Positions 1-8,563 of a DNA stretch of 36,617 bases are shown here, piece after piece. The notes under the pieces are model-generated. The model searched no databases and was not told where the DNA came from. It saw only the letters and a list, made by a program, of their open reading frames with translations. The DNA is taken from NCBI GenBank assembly GCA_016839785.1, contig JAEOTQ010000089.1:1-36617 (forward strand), given 5' to 3'. Source of the DNA: Candidatus Hodarchaeota archaeon. Lineage in GTDB: Archaea; Asgardarchaeota; Heimdallarchaeia; Hodarchaeales; Hodarchaeaceae. Numbering within the stretch: the stretch's first letter is position 1; every line of letters begins with the position of its first letter. Both the position numbers and the translations under genes were made by a program.

Positions 1-2
1 CG

Positions 3-932
3 AATTATTTGTTCAGGCAGGCATTTATTATGACATTTAATGTAGAGGCATACATTGACGAGGAACTACATGGATTTGGGCAGGTTCTCCATGGGTGCAT
101 TCTGCAAAATATGTCAGGGTATCATGAAACAATTATTACGGACGGTTTTCAACCTGCATATAATCCTGCACTTGCAAAGACTATATTTGAGCAACTTGGT
201 TGGCAGGGTTCAATAACCTGCTGTTATGATGAACGTCAACCGACCCAGTTAAGTGTTCTTTCCCATTTACAGCAATCAATTGAAGCGCTTGACGTTGGCA
301 TCAGTCTAAATGTTCAGGAAGTCAGTTGGCCAACATATCTTTGTATATACAAAGTTTTACCTTTGAACCTGATAGAGTGGACTCCCCCTTATTCTACTCC
401 AGAGATGTATATCGATCCTTTCTATAAATATTTCTCCTCCTATCTGAATTATACGAATCCCCTGCTTACTGAGTACCGTGAGGCCCTCAAGAAAGAGTCC
501 AATCCCATCATTCGTGAGTTATTATATTCCAAAATTGAAGAACTTGCAGCAAGAGATCATCCATATATCCCACTTTATCAAGAAATAACACTGTCAGTAC
601 GGAGATCATGGGTACAAGGCGACTACGAAAGTTGCCTCCACCCACTGAGGAAGTTATCACAACCATGGGAACGGATAAAGAAGCAGGAAATGAGTACCGA
701 AGTGATTGAAACATCCGTTCCAAGTACAAATCCCTCGTACACTTCTGTAAGCACAACTCACGAGGAAACGACTTCCTCCTCAACAGTCGAGAGTATACCT
801 GTAGTAATAAACCCTTCGCAGACGAGGCCTGCTCCTGAAGGCTTTGTTCTTTTTTTAGTAACTGAAACAGTTACCTTGGGGTCGCTTTTTTTGATGATAA
901 TTTTAAAATCTCGCCACAGAAGAAAAAAGTGA
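3..932 (+). CDS. Solute-binding protein of a peptide-type ABC transporter (family 5), C-terminal part, membrane-anchored
   Basis: The gene is cut by the window edge; the frame is open from base 3, before the first possible TTG. The opening residues (FRQAFIMTFNVEAYI) match the conserved 'VRQAxxxAID' region of SBP_bac_5 (OppA/DppA-like) proteins, and the later PLYQEITLSVRR segment fits the C-terminal lobe. The protein would capture a peptide or similar solute outside the cell and hand it to a permease. After about residue 225 comes a Ser/Thr-rich stalk (about residues 230-265), then one hydrophobic helix and a basic tail RHRRKK. Anchoring is therefore at the C-terminus, common for archaeal binding proteins. 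Permease and ATPase genes are not in the window. The family call is confident; the substrate cannot be told. Confidence 0.85.
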   Translation, partial: NYLFRQAFIMTFNVEAYIDEELHGFGQVLHGCILQNMSGYHETIITDGFQPAYNPALAKTIFEQLGWQGSITCCYDERQPTQLSVLSHLQQSIEALDVGISLNVQEVSWPTYLCIYKVLPLNLIEWTPPYSTPEMYIDPFYKYFSSYLNYTNPLLTEYREALKKESNPIIRELLYSKIEELAARDHPYIPLYQEITLSVRRSWVQGDYESCLHPLRKLSQPWERIKKQEMSTEVIETSVPSTNPSYTSVSTTHEETTSSSTVESIPVVINPSQTRPAPEGFVLFLVTETVTLGSLFLMIILKSRHRRKK

Positions 933-1045
933 TTTTTCCAAATTCAACCGAGTGCTCTTTGAAACAGAAGAGGATTAAATAATCCAAATATTTTAGAGAG
1001 GATCCTCATCTCATAGAATCAGGAAAGTTATTTCTTTAAAAAACC

Positions 1046-1054
1046 GATTTAAGG
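1046..1054 (+). promoter_or_regulatory. TATA-like element of a probable leaderless promoter
   Basis: The sequence GATTTAAGG lies about 23-25 bases before the ATG at 1073. That is the usual TATA-to-start distance in archaea, so the mRNA may begin at or close to the ATG. There is no Shine-Dalgarno close to the start, which fits a leaderless transcript. Inference from spacing only. Confidence 0.35.
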
Positions 1055-1072
1055 AAATGTAGATCAATTTCA

Positions 1073-1396
1073 ATGGAGCTATCCCCCATAATGAAGATAA
1101 TTGCCATCGAGAAAGAATTACCTGCCAGTACACCACAAATTTTCAAAAAATATTCAGAATCAGAAGCATTAGAAGCCTGGAATTTATACCAAGAAGGATT
1201 CATCCGCGAAATGTATTTTCGAGCAGATCAATCCAGTGCAATTCTAATCTTAGAAAGCGAAAACATAGGGGAGGCAAACACGATGCTCCAACGACTCCCC
1301 TTTGTTAGGAAAGGATTAATTTCATTTGAACTTATTCCTCTAAAACCTTATCCAGGATTCTCACGACTCTTCAAAGCTCAATCTAGGGATGACTAA
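1073..1396 (+). CDS. Small dimeric alpha/beta-barrel-type protein (YciI / muconolactone-isomerase-like)
   Basis: The product has 107 residues. From MKIIAIEKEL (residue 7) it follows the pattern of small ferredoxin-like fold proteins: a first strand, a helix (about 20-40), a strand with MYFRADQSSAILILES, a helix beginning EANTMLQRLPF, and a last strand ending FELIPLKPYPGFSRLF. The strand-helix order, the middle 'E-N-x-x-E-A' region and the final 'PL-x-P-x-x-x-F' are typical of the dimeric alpha/beta barrel superfamily that includes YciI-like and muconolactone-isomerase-like proteins. No catalytic residues can be named, so the reaction is unknown. The start at 1073 is chosen because of the TATA-like box 23 bases upstream; ATG at 1091 is the alternative. 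It is a lone gene between oppositely oriented operons. Confidence 0.55.
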   Translation: MELSPIMKIIAIEKELPASTPQIFKKYSESEALEAWNLYQEGFIREMYFRADQSSAILILESENIGEANTMLQRLPFVRKGLISFELIPLKPYPGFSRLFKAQSRDD

Positions 1397-1616
1397 TTGG
1401 GAAAGCTATTTCTTGGATATCAGTTCAAATGCAATCCTTATACTCAGGAATATCATATAACACCACATACGTGCCACATTGCATGCTAAATACGTTGATC
1501 GAAGTCGACAAGGATTTATTCGTTACTCTCTTGCTTTATTTTAACTAAATTAACAGATTAATCATTCCATTCTACTGGGGAGATTTAACCTAGACATGTG
1601 ATAAGGATTCAATTTG

Positions 1617-2912
1617 CTATGAGTATAAGCTGTTAAGACTGGATTTTGCATAATCAAGCACTGCATCAACTTCGTGTAATGATGATCCTGTACCCAGAAC
1701 AGTTACTTTTCCATCTGATAATGGGCCAACATTAAACGGAAATACGATTCCTTCACTCTCTTCATCCGTATAGAGGATAGAACTCCAAACTCGCTGAAGA
1801 TCGGAAAAATTGAACCCTTTTCGGGGGAGATGAATATTTTGAGCTCTAGCAGCTCTAATGTAGCTATCTCGTTCTTCAAGACGCTTCACAAGTTCCCAAG
1901 GGTACATTGCACCAGTGATCCGGGGGTTACATTCAGCAGCAAATATCCCACTCTTAGTTGAAATATAATCGATTCCGAAAGGCCCAATAAACCCTTCACT
2001 TGCGAATTGTTTAGCAATTGTTAATGAATAATCATTGACTTGTTTTTCATCAAATTGAACAGGAAATTCATTACCAATGTGAGATGTTTCAGTATCAAGG
2101 ATTTGATTCGAAGTTCTGAGATGGAAAATCTGCTTATCATTTGATATAAACAGAACGGCTGACGGATCCGCGTATGTGTCATAAAAAGATTCCACGAGAA
2201 ATCGATCTCCCAGGTTACTTGCAATTATCAGTTCTTGGAGCTTAGGAGAAGTAAGACAGTCAATGATATAAGTAGACGATGCTGAGGCTCCATATTCACC
2301 TCTGACAATCACTTTCCCCGTTTCATCGATTCTTTTTCTTATAACATTCACTAATCCTTCCAAACCTTTTTCATTTTTGGATTTTAAAGTAAAATGATCT
2401 TCAATGATAACCGGGACTCCTAATCTTCTACACAGGGTTTTGAAATTAATTTTACTATCGTATTTATGTACAATTTTCGGATCTGCGTACATTGTCAAAT
2501 TTAGATATCTACTTACTTGATGTTCTAAGGCTCCACCAAAATAAGGGCTTAGGATGGCATCATTATAACAGGCACCTAAATGGGAATGAACAGTAAATTT
2601 GGTACCATTCTTTATGACTCTTTCAGGCAATGTTTCCGTGGGTTTTCCATTGAGAACTACAATCTTTTTTGTCCCAAAATCTTGACTTTCAAGCCATTTT
2701 AAGTACGATGGATCTGGTTGAACTTTTGTAAGTATTACATCATCCGAACGAGCAATCGGAACAGCCCGGTCGTATTTCTCAATCCCATCAACTTGGGAGA
2801 TAATTTTGGAGAAGTTAGGTAAAGTGTTAATTTCATGAAGGAAAACGACAGGAGATCCTAATAATTCTACGAAAGATCCATAATTCTCGTGATATTGATA
2901 ATCGTCTTTCAA
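1617..2912 (-). CDS. ATP-grasp ligase-like protein coupled to a radical SAM gene
   Basis: This 431-residue protein has the layout of ATP-grasp carboxylate-amine ligases. There is a pre-ATP-grasp N-terminal region, then a beta-strand KVIVRGEYGASASS (flexible ATP-binding loop), FLVESFYD and a C-terminal metal/ATP site with FGIDYIS, AAECNPRITGAMYP. The final N-P-R-x-T-G segment matches the Mg/ATP ligands of the family. It would activate a carboxylate as acyl-phosphate and join it to an amine or thiol; the substrate is not known. The TTG start overlaps the TGA stop of the upstream radical SAM gene by 4 bases (TTGA), and a strong AAGGAAGGTGA lies just before it, so translation is coupled. The two enzymes almost certainly act on one pathway. 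Confidence 0.75.
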   Translation of the reverse strand: MKDDYQYHENYGSFVELLGSPVVFLHEINTLPNFSKIISQVDGIEKYDRAVPIARSDDVILTKVQPDPSYLKWLESQDFGTKKIVVLNGKPTETLPERVIKNGTKFTVHSHLGACYNDAILSPYFGGALEHQVSRYLNLTMYADPKIVHKYDSKINFKTLCRRLGVPVIIEDHFTLKSKNEKGLEGLVNVIRKRIDETGKVIVRGEYGASASSTYIIDCLTSPKLQELIIASNLGDRFLVESFYDTYADPSAVLFISNDKQIFHLRTSNQILDTETSHIGNEFPVQFDEKQVNDYSLTIAKQFASEGFIGPFGIDYISTKSGIFAAECNPRITGAMYPWELVKRLEERDSYIRAARAQNIHLPRKGFNFSDLQRVWSSILYTDEESEGIVFPFNVGPLSDGKVTVLGTGSSLHEVDAVLDYAKSSLNSLYS

Positions 2913-4432
2913 ACCGTCACCTTCCTTTTGAATGAGAGGTACAAATGAGCTAGTTGGTCTGTATTAGTGGGATCTACCAAAAAATCTGAAACTTTTTGCT
3001 CAAAAAACCAAGACGAGATATCTTGGATAGATTTACCACCGAGAATATCAAATTGTCCTTGGAGAAATTCTAAGAATCGTACGTAATAATCCACCAGTCG
3101 ATAATTTGGAGAATTGTTTTGTTTGTATAAATTATAGAATTTCTCACTTAAATTCGGTGTCCGATGGATTAAATAAATGAGATATGCTAAACTTTTAGCT
3201 CTATCATATTCTCTTTGGGGAAACGTCTTATTTTTGACTAATTTATGCGGAGCCTCTTGCATGTATTCGATCCCATATTTTTCAGGACTTTTATGTAGGT
3301 CACTGCCAGGAAGGCATAGAAGTTCATGGAAGTAAATTCCTTCTGGTTTCAATTTCAGTACAAATTCAGTACTGTCAAGAAATTGGCTATAATTATCGCC
3401 AGGTAATCCTATGATTAGACTAAACCAAAATTCGACTGCAGAATTCCTTTTCCTTATCAGTTGGATATTTTTACGGTAGAGATTCGCATCAAATTTTCTT
3501 TTAATCCTCTTTAATACTTCTGGTGAAGTTGATTGAACTCCAAACGCGAATTCTTCATTATTTAATTGACTGATGAGTTCTACGATGCTTTCATTTGTCA
3601 AATATTCGGGACTAACTTCGAAGGTAATAGGTTTTTTTCGAAAATTGTGCTTTATCAAGAATTTCAGTAATTTTAATGACCTTTCTTTCCTCAAAAAAGG
3701 ATTTGAGTCAGTGATATAAATCGTTCTTACTTTGGGATGATTAAATAAGAATTTAAAAGCAGGTTTCAACTTTTCTAGACTGAAATATCGCATCTTTCTC
3801 TCACCCCAGGTGCAATAAGCACAAGAAAACGGACATCCTCGAGAGGTCTCTATTGCAGCTCGTACAGTGGATTCACTCTTGTTTAGGAAATTTCTATAAT
3901 CCTCATTCTCATATGGTAGAGCGAGCTCATCAAGATTTTTCAATTCTGACTCAGGATTGCTGACTATGGCTGTATTATTCCTATAAACTAAGCCAGGAAC
4001 ATCGTTTCGATTCGTAGAGGAAAGAAACGTTCTGAAAGCAACTTCTCCTTCACCCTTGAATATATAATCTACATAAATATGTTTACGTAGAATTGTTTCT
4101 GCAAGACCACTCGCTTCGGGTCCACCGAGGACAATTGTTGTTCTAGGTAAGTTTTTTTTCAGTATTTTTGCCAAGAGAAGGATTTTATCGAGATTCCAGA
4201 CATAAGTAGTGAAACCATACAAGTCAACATTGGTATCACTTAAATCCTGTAGAATCTCTTCATCGGACGCACCAATTTCATATTGGGCAATCTCTACTGT
4301 ATAATTTTTAGCGATTTCTTTGTCTTTGAGAATATAGCTCTTAATACTGACAGGAGCAAGACTCAAATCTCTACCAGGAAAGCTAAGCGAAACTAATTTA
4401 ATCGAAGATTTATTTTTATTGTTGAATTTCAT
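2909..4432 (-). CDS. B12-binding-domain radical SAM enzyme
   Basis: The product has 507 residues. The N-terminal about 150 residues resemble a cobalamin-binding Rossmann domain (VDLYGFTTYVWN, TTIVLGGPEASG, DYIFKGEGE), as in class B radical SAM enzymes. The radical SAM core follows with the cluster motif C200-x3-C204-x2-C207 (RGCPFSCAYCTWG), then ITDSNPF, FEVSPEYLT, FGVQSTSPEVLKRI and IIGLPGD. The C-terminal region (LPGSDLHKSPEKYGIEYMQE and beyond) is like the DUF4080 extension of this class. Members methylate or rearrange unactivated carbons; here the substrate is unknown. A GAGGT ribosome site lies 4 bases before ATG at 4432. The gene is first of a two-gene operon with the ATP-grasp protein. 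No precursor peptide is obvious on the same strand. Confidence 0.85.
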   Translation of the reverse strand: MKFNNKNKSSIKLVSLSFPGRDLSLAPVSIKSYILKDKEIAKNYTVEIAQYEIGASDEEILQDLSDTNVDLYGFTTYVWNLDKILLLAKILKKNLPRTTIVLGGPEASGLAETILRKHIYVDYIFKGEGEVAFRTFLSSTNRNDVPGLVYRNNTAIVSNPESELKNLDELALPYENEDYRNFLNKSESTVRAAIETSRGCPFSCAYCTWGERKMRYFSLEKLKPAFKFLFNHPKVRTIYITDSNPFLRKERSLKLLKFLIKHNFRKKPITFEVSPEYLTNESIVELISQLNNEEFAFGVQSTSPEVLKRIKRKFDANLYRKNIQLIRKRNSAVEFWFSLIIGLPGDNYSQFLDSTEFVLKLKPEGIYFHELLCLPGSDLHKSPEKYGIEYMQEAPHKLVKNKTFPQREYDRAKSLAYLIYLIHRTPNLSEKFYNLYKQNNSPNYRLVDYYVRFLEFLQGQFDILGGKSIQDISSWFFEQKVSDFLVDPTNTDQLAHLYLSFKRKVTV

Positions 4433-4458
4433 AAGACCTCATATATACTGCACCTCTG

Positions 4459-4575
4459 ATGGATCATAGAACTATCACTGTATATGAAGGTTCGTTGGTT
4501 ATTCCCACACAGATATTTCAAAAAAAAGCTGGAGAATTCTGGGTAATTGAAGGATTTATTATCAAAGAAGAATAA
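4459..4575 (+). CDS. Possible 38-residue small protein, divergent from the radical SAM operon
   Basis: An ATG-initiated ORF of 38 codons (begins MDHRTITVYEG, ends GFIIKEE) starts 26 bases from the radical SAM start on the other strand. It has a balanced, protein-like composition with alternating hydrophobic and charged residues. There is no clear ribosome site; TATATA at 4441-4446 is only about 15 bases before the ATG. It may be a small protein of the pathway, the remnant of a larger gene, or chance. I do not recognise it. Confidence 0.25.
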   Translation: MDHRTITVYEGSLVIPTQIFQKKAGEFWVIEGFIIKEE

Positions 4576-4780
4576 TTTCTTGATCCCTTCTACTCATTTC
4601 TAACTCCAACCCCCTACTTTCATTCTGGATTTATAAACCTTGTTTTACATGCTCCATCCTTAAGATAATTTTGCTTTTACTTGAGGATCACTCTTCCTTT
4701 CTTAAAATCTCAACCCATATTACGAATACAGGTTCTAGAAAAATGGAAGAATAATTCTTCCTCCTCGTTTTTCTTATAGG

Positions 4781-5356
4781 TTGTATCAAGAAGTTCACAA
4801 AGATGAGAAAAATACTGTAAATCAAACTAAAAACTTCAAGATATACCCGTTGAATAATGAGATTGTTTTAATGATCGATAAAATTTTTAGTAAAGACACC
4901 AATTACGGAAATATTTGGAAAATGAAACGTGAATTTTGGTGGGATGATAAAGGCAACCATTCGATTCCTCCAACTCCAGAAGGATTAAAATTCTCAGTTC
5001 ATCACGAAATTGAAAGAAAGAAATCTTATTTAACTCTAATAGGTTGGTTGGAGAACACAAATAATTTTTTACTCGAGGTACCGATTTTTCCCTCCCCTGA
5101 AATATTTAATTTAAAAATTATTAATGTAGACGAGATTAAAATTAAGCCCCAAAGAGGACCCGCTCCTCCCTATCAAGTACCTCCTCCTCCACATGTATTA
5201 TTTATTGATGGTAACGAGAGAATCCAATTTACTGCGGTTTTAAACTTGAATTATTATGAATATCCTACGGGTGAAAAAGCATTAATCGAATGGACTTTTA
5301 GTTATTGGCACGAACCAAGACCCCGAGGACAGATGAAAATTATTTTAGATCCGTGA
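4781..5356 (+). CDS. Unrecognised 191-residue protein with a proline-rich segment
   Basis: The frame is open from 4739 to 5356, and the first usable start is TTG at 4781; the next ATG is residue 31. The product is likely soluble and rich in strands: WKMKREFWWDD, a long middle region with an alternating polar/hydrophobic pattern, then GPAPPYQVPPPPHVLFIDG (about residues 126-144) and a final segment with WTFSYWHEPRPRGQMKIIL. No signal peptide or membrane helix is seen. The proline stretch could be a linker between two beta-rich parts. AT-rich codon use is like the neighbours, which supports coding. No family could be assigned. A 200-base gap with only weak signals precedes it. The start is uncertain. 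Confidence 0.6.
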   Translation: MYQEVHKDEKNTVNQTKNFKIYPLNNEIVLMIDKIFSKDTNYGNIWKMKREFWWDDKGNHSIPPTPEGLKFSVHHEIERKKSYLTLIGWLENTNNFLLEVPIFPSPEIFNLKIINVDEIKIKPQRGPAPPYQVPPPPHVLFIDGNERIQFTAVLNLNYYEYPTGEKALIEWTFSYWHEPRPRGQMKIILDP

Positions 5357-5357
5357 A

Positions 5358-5495
5358 TGTAGCTTGGAAACTAAGCAAGATATTTTTACCGCAGTAGAAT
5401 TAGACGAGATCCACGCTAAATTGATAAACCTAGGCTTTAAATATGTGAACATAGATTGCGTTGGATACAAAACTGGTTCTCTAACAAATGAATGA
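5358..5495 (+). pseudogene. Remnant of a LarE-type sulfur transferase C-terminus
   Basis: Directly after the preceding stop, one frame reads 45 residues ending LGFKYVNIDCVGYKTGSLTNE and a stop. The pattern 'GF-x-Y-V-x-x-D-x-x-G-Y-x-(S/T)-GS-x-NE' is what I recall of the C-terminal end of some LarE-like (TIGR00268) ATP-dependent sulfur transferases, preceded by a helix like LDEIHAKLINL. The upstream catalytic part (SGGxDS) is absent from the window. This is therefore a decayed fragment, not a working gene. The family match is from memory of the pattern and needs a search. Confidence 0.4.
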
Positions 5496-5647
5496 CAGAT
5501 ATAGCCCTAGTAAAAAAGAAGCAAGAAATTGATTTAATCAAATTTAACCAACTCAGTTTCCTACCTAAATAATGTATCATAAAAAAAGGAAAAGTTAAAT
5601 TATTCCTTTTACATGTATTGGAATATTCAATTTTGAGGGTGAATAAT

Positions 5648-8311
5648 GTGAGAAATCGCTTTTTTATCTATGTTCTGATACTTGTAATAGTTTTGTTTAA
5701 TACTTCTTTTGAAATTAATCTTTACAAGAGAAATCGCGATATCCCTATTTCAAAATTGATGACAAACCCTGACGAAAAATGTACTATGAAAGAAAACTCA
5801 ACGAATACAGTATCTATAGAAGAGAATCTAAGTCTTTCCTATCAATCAAAGGGTAGGTTTTCCCCTAATCGACAAAAAAGGCAAAAAATCTGTTCCGATG
5901 TATTTTTAACAGGACGAGGGTGGGATCAAGGAAATGATACGAATTCGGATGGGCATTTCGAAATATTACTGATAATTATAGAGTTTAACTTTACAATAGC
6001 GGGAAATTACTCTATCAAAATGGAATTAGCTTCTAATGAGAGTTTTTCTTTACAAGTTTCTCCTTTGCGAAAAATAGTCAGTGACTACTGGTCAGAGGGA
6101 GTTTCTAATGTAACCTTTCCTTTGTACCCTGCTTATATTGCATATTCAGAGCGACTAGAAACTACTTTTCAAGTAGAGTCGATACAGATAAAAACAGGCA
6201 TCAATTTTTATGCAAGTGAATTGCTTGTAGCAGAAGTATTCTCAGTCTATTCTACACGGAAGTATAGTTATGAAGAATTTAATGTTCCACCCAACTTTCT
6301 GAATGGAAAATATTATGATGAGGGCATTGATAGTGATGGTGATGGATTATTCGATTACCTAGCTATTATATTTGAGATAAACGTCACAGTAACAGGGGAA
6401 TATAATTTTTTTACTCAATTGATACGAAGCGATAATAGCCAAAATATATTTGGGATGAGTGGCCATACTTTTCTAAGTAAAGGATATTATAATCATTCTA
6501 TCCTTTTCAATCCCGAGAAATTATTCCGCAACAAATCGAGCAGTATTGTTTCATACACTATTGATTGGATACTGACTTATTATAGCATTTCTGTCAATTA
6601 TACCACCCGTACATACAACATGATGGAATTTGCATATCCTAACGTGGAGCCCACGGGGAATTATTGGAATTTTGGTGTCGATCAAAATGCTGATGGAACA
6701 TTTGATCATATCGTAATTATAGTAGAGCTGTGGGTTCACACAACTTATGAGTTTAATCTTCTAATTGAGATTAATTATATCGAGACTTCGTATAATTATA
6801 CGGATTTTCCTGATCTTGACACTGGAGTACAGAATGTAACCATACAACTAGAGACTAGTGGGATCTATTTAGCCTTTTTAGAGGCAGGAATAACGGAAGG
6901 GAGTATCGAAATATCTTTTATTCAGATAACTCATCCTCATAGTCCAACATTTTTCTACCAGGAAATTCTTCCATACTCAACAAGAAATTATCATATTAAT
7001 GAAATTAAACCAAAATCGATACATATCGATGGAAATCATTTATTTGCACTTATTGCTCAAACTTCTGGGTGGAGGGGATTGGGCACTAAATATAGTCCGT
7101 ATATAATTGAAGGGATAATTCAAAATGGTTCTTTCACATATCACCCCTTCATTGAGATTAGAAATACCACTGTTCACTTTGAAATAAAAAACTGTATTTT
7201 AAGCGGAAATGGAATAAGCTTAAAACAGGTTCAAAATGCTAATCTCATTTCTAATGAAATTAATTATGTATTTGTAGGTATTACAATTGCTGATTGTCGA
7301 GATGTTAATCTTGAGAATAATAAAATCTCACACACGACCTATAAAGCTATACACATTCTTCATGGAAGGAATATTCATGTTAGGAATAATTTTCTCACCA
7401 TTGGACGGACTGGGATTGAAATAGACGAATCTAGCAACGTCAGTATAACCGATAATTATATTGAAGGATTCACGGATGTAGGGACGAATTTAAGGGGAGT
7501 TAATGATTCCAAAATCGATCACAATCTAATAAATGAAAACCACTTTGGAATAAAAATTGAAAGATCTCTTTCTAGTGAAGGGAGTTCACCCTCAATTAAG
7601 ATTTTAGTCTCAAATAATTCAATTTGTAATAATAACGAATATGGGTTGATAATCGACCATTATGGTCAGCAAAATCGCATTATTGGTAATGATTTCTTGG
7701 GGAATTATCCGAATCCAAATGTGGGGGAAAATCCCGTCTGGGAAAAAAGTCAAGCTTCCGAAAATGGAAGTGACAACATATTTCTTGGGAATTATTGGGG
7801 AAGTGCTGGTATTTATTCGATAGATGGACTTGCAAACAACGAAGATACCCTTCCTCTTACCTATCCGAATCATTTAAGTAACCCTGACATCATTAAACCG
7901 AATGGAGGGGAGATCTTCACTTCAAATGTCCTCATCCACTGGTATGCCGCGCAGGATACGTTTTCACAGCCAATTAATTACACACTTTACTATTCTCCAG
8001 ATGGTGGAAAACAATGGATCTATTTATGTTCTCAATATGACCAACTGGTATTAATTACTGGACGAGAAGGTTATAGTTACAGATGGAATATTGATCACAC
8101 AATTGTTCAACCAGACTCAGATTATTTCATCCGAGTTATTGCGGAAGATCCATTTGGATTTAGAACTATTAATGACTCTGATTCTAGCTTTGCAATAGAA
8201 AATGCTGAAATAGAGAAAGCTAAATTCACCCCGAATGTTAATGCAATATTTTTTGTCACGACAATTCTTATATTTTGGTTGTTCTCCAAAAAATATTTAC
8301 AAGTACGGTAA
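5648..8311 (+). CDS. Secreted right-handed beta-helix (NosD-like) surface protein with Ca-type repeats and C-terminal anchor
   Basis: GTG at 5648 is chosen because GAGGGTG lies just upstream and it gives a clean signal peptide (RNRFFIYVLILVIVLF); TTG at 5618 is the longer choice. About 887 residues. Three repeats in the first half carry an acidic loop D-x-N/D-x-D-G followed by a strand: GNDTNSDGHFEILLI, GIDSDGDGLFDYLAI and GVDQNADGTFDHIVI; such loops bind calcium in secreted proteins. A parallel beta-helix follows (about residues 500-700), with short repeats such as NANLISNEI, VNLENNKIS, IHVRNNFLT and VSITDNYIEG, as in NosD/CASH carbohydrate-binding domains. Then comes an Ig-like domain (PNGGEIFTS to YYSPDGGKQW) and a final helix with KKYLQVR. 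Likely a cell-surface adhesin or polysaccharide-binding protein. Confidence 0.8.
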   Translation: MRNRFFIYVLILVIVLFNTSFEINLYKRNRDIPISKLMTNPDEKCTMKENSTNTVSIEENLSLSYQSKGRFSPNRQKRQKICSDVFLTGRGWDQGNDTNSDGHFEILLIIIEFNFTIAGNYSIKMELASNESFSLQVSPLRKIVSDYWSEGVSNVTFPLYPAYIAYSERLETTFQVESIQIKTGINFYASELLVAEVFSVYSTRKYSYEEFNVPPNFLNGKYYDEGIDSDGDGLFDYLAIIFEINVTVTGEYNFFTQLIRSDNSQNIFGMSGHTFLSKGYYNHSILFNPEKLFRNKSSSIVSYTIDWILTYYSISVNYTTRTYNMMEFAYPNVEPTGNYWNFGVDQNADGTFDHIVIIVELWVHTTYEFNLLIEINYIETSYNYTDFPDLDTGVQNVTIQLETSGIYLAFLEAGITEGSIEISFIQITHPHSPTFFYQEILPYSTRNYHINEIKPKSIHIDGNHLFALIAQTSGWRGLGTKYSPYIIEGIIQNGSFTYHPFIEIRNTTVHFEIKNCILSGNGISLKQVQNANLISNEINYVFVGITIADCRDVNLENNKISHTTYKAIHILHGRNIHVRNNFLTIGRTGIEIDESSNVSITDNYIEGFTDVGTNLRGVNDSKIDHNLINENHFGIKIERSLSSEGSSPSIKILVSNNSICNNNEYGLIIDHYGQQNRIIGNDFLGNYPNPNVGENPVWEKSQASENGSDNIFLGNYWGSAGIYSIDGLANNEDTLPLTYPNHLSNPDIIKPNGGEIFTSNVLIHWYAAQDTFSQPINYTLYYSPDGGKQWIYLCSQYDQLVLITGREGYSYRWNIDHTIVQPDSDYFIRVIAEDPFGFRTINDSDSSFAIENAEIEKAKFTPNVNAIFFVTTILIFWLFSKKYLQVR

Positions 8312-8328
8312 TTTTAGGATGAGAAAAA

Positions 8329-8424
8329 TTATTTTTTCTTAGGATTACTGTTTCTTTCACTTGTTACTGATAACTTGTAGAAATCTTCGTCACGTTGTTG
8401 CTGTAACTCATTCAATTCCTTCAT
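8329..8424 (-). CDS. Possible 31-residue charged peptide
   Basis: On the minus strand an ORF of 31 codons begins at ATG and reads MKELNELQQQRDEDFYKL, ending SNPKKK. The frame stays open a few codons upstream (EKDIHEI) to a stop. It is highly charged and helical-looking, like a coiled-coil fragment. An AGGAGAAAGA purine run lies upstream of the open frame but about 20 bases from the ATG. It could be a small gene or the tail of a decayed one. Weak evidence. Confidence 0.2.
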   Translation of the reverse strand: MKELNELQQQRDEDFYKLSVTSERNSNPKKK

Positions 8425-8563
8425 GATTTCATGTATGTCTTTCTCCTATTCTTAAAACATTTTTAGAAAGTGCAAAATAGATGTGAAACTTATAAATTCA
8501 TTCTCCCATATCTAAAGCTCATCGAAAATTACAGAGAAAAGTGAAAGGCTGTTATTCGAATAA

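Noticed and set aside
508..783. 91-codon ORF on the minus strand inside the binding-protein gene
   Set aside because: It lies fully in the strongly supported plus-strand frame and has no ribosome site or protein-like pattern.
4459..4575. Clear RiPP precursor peptide for the radical SAM enzyme
   Set aside because: The ORF lacks a typical leader and core pattern and is divergent with a poor promoter; it is kept only as a possible small gene.
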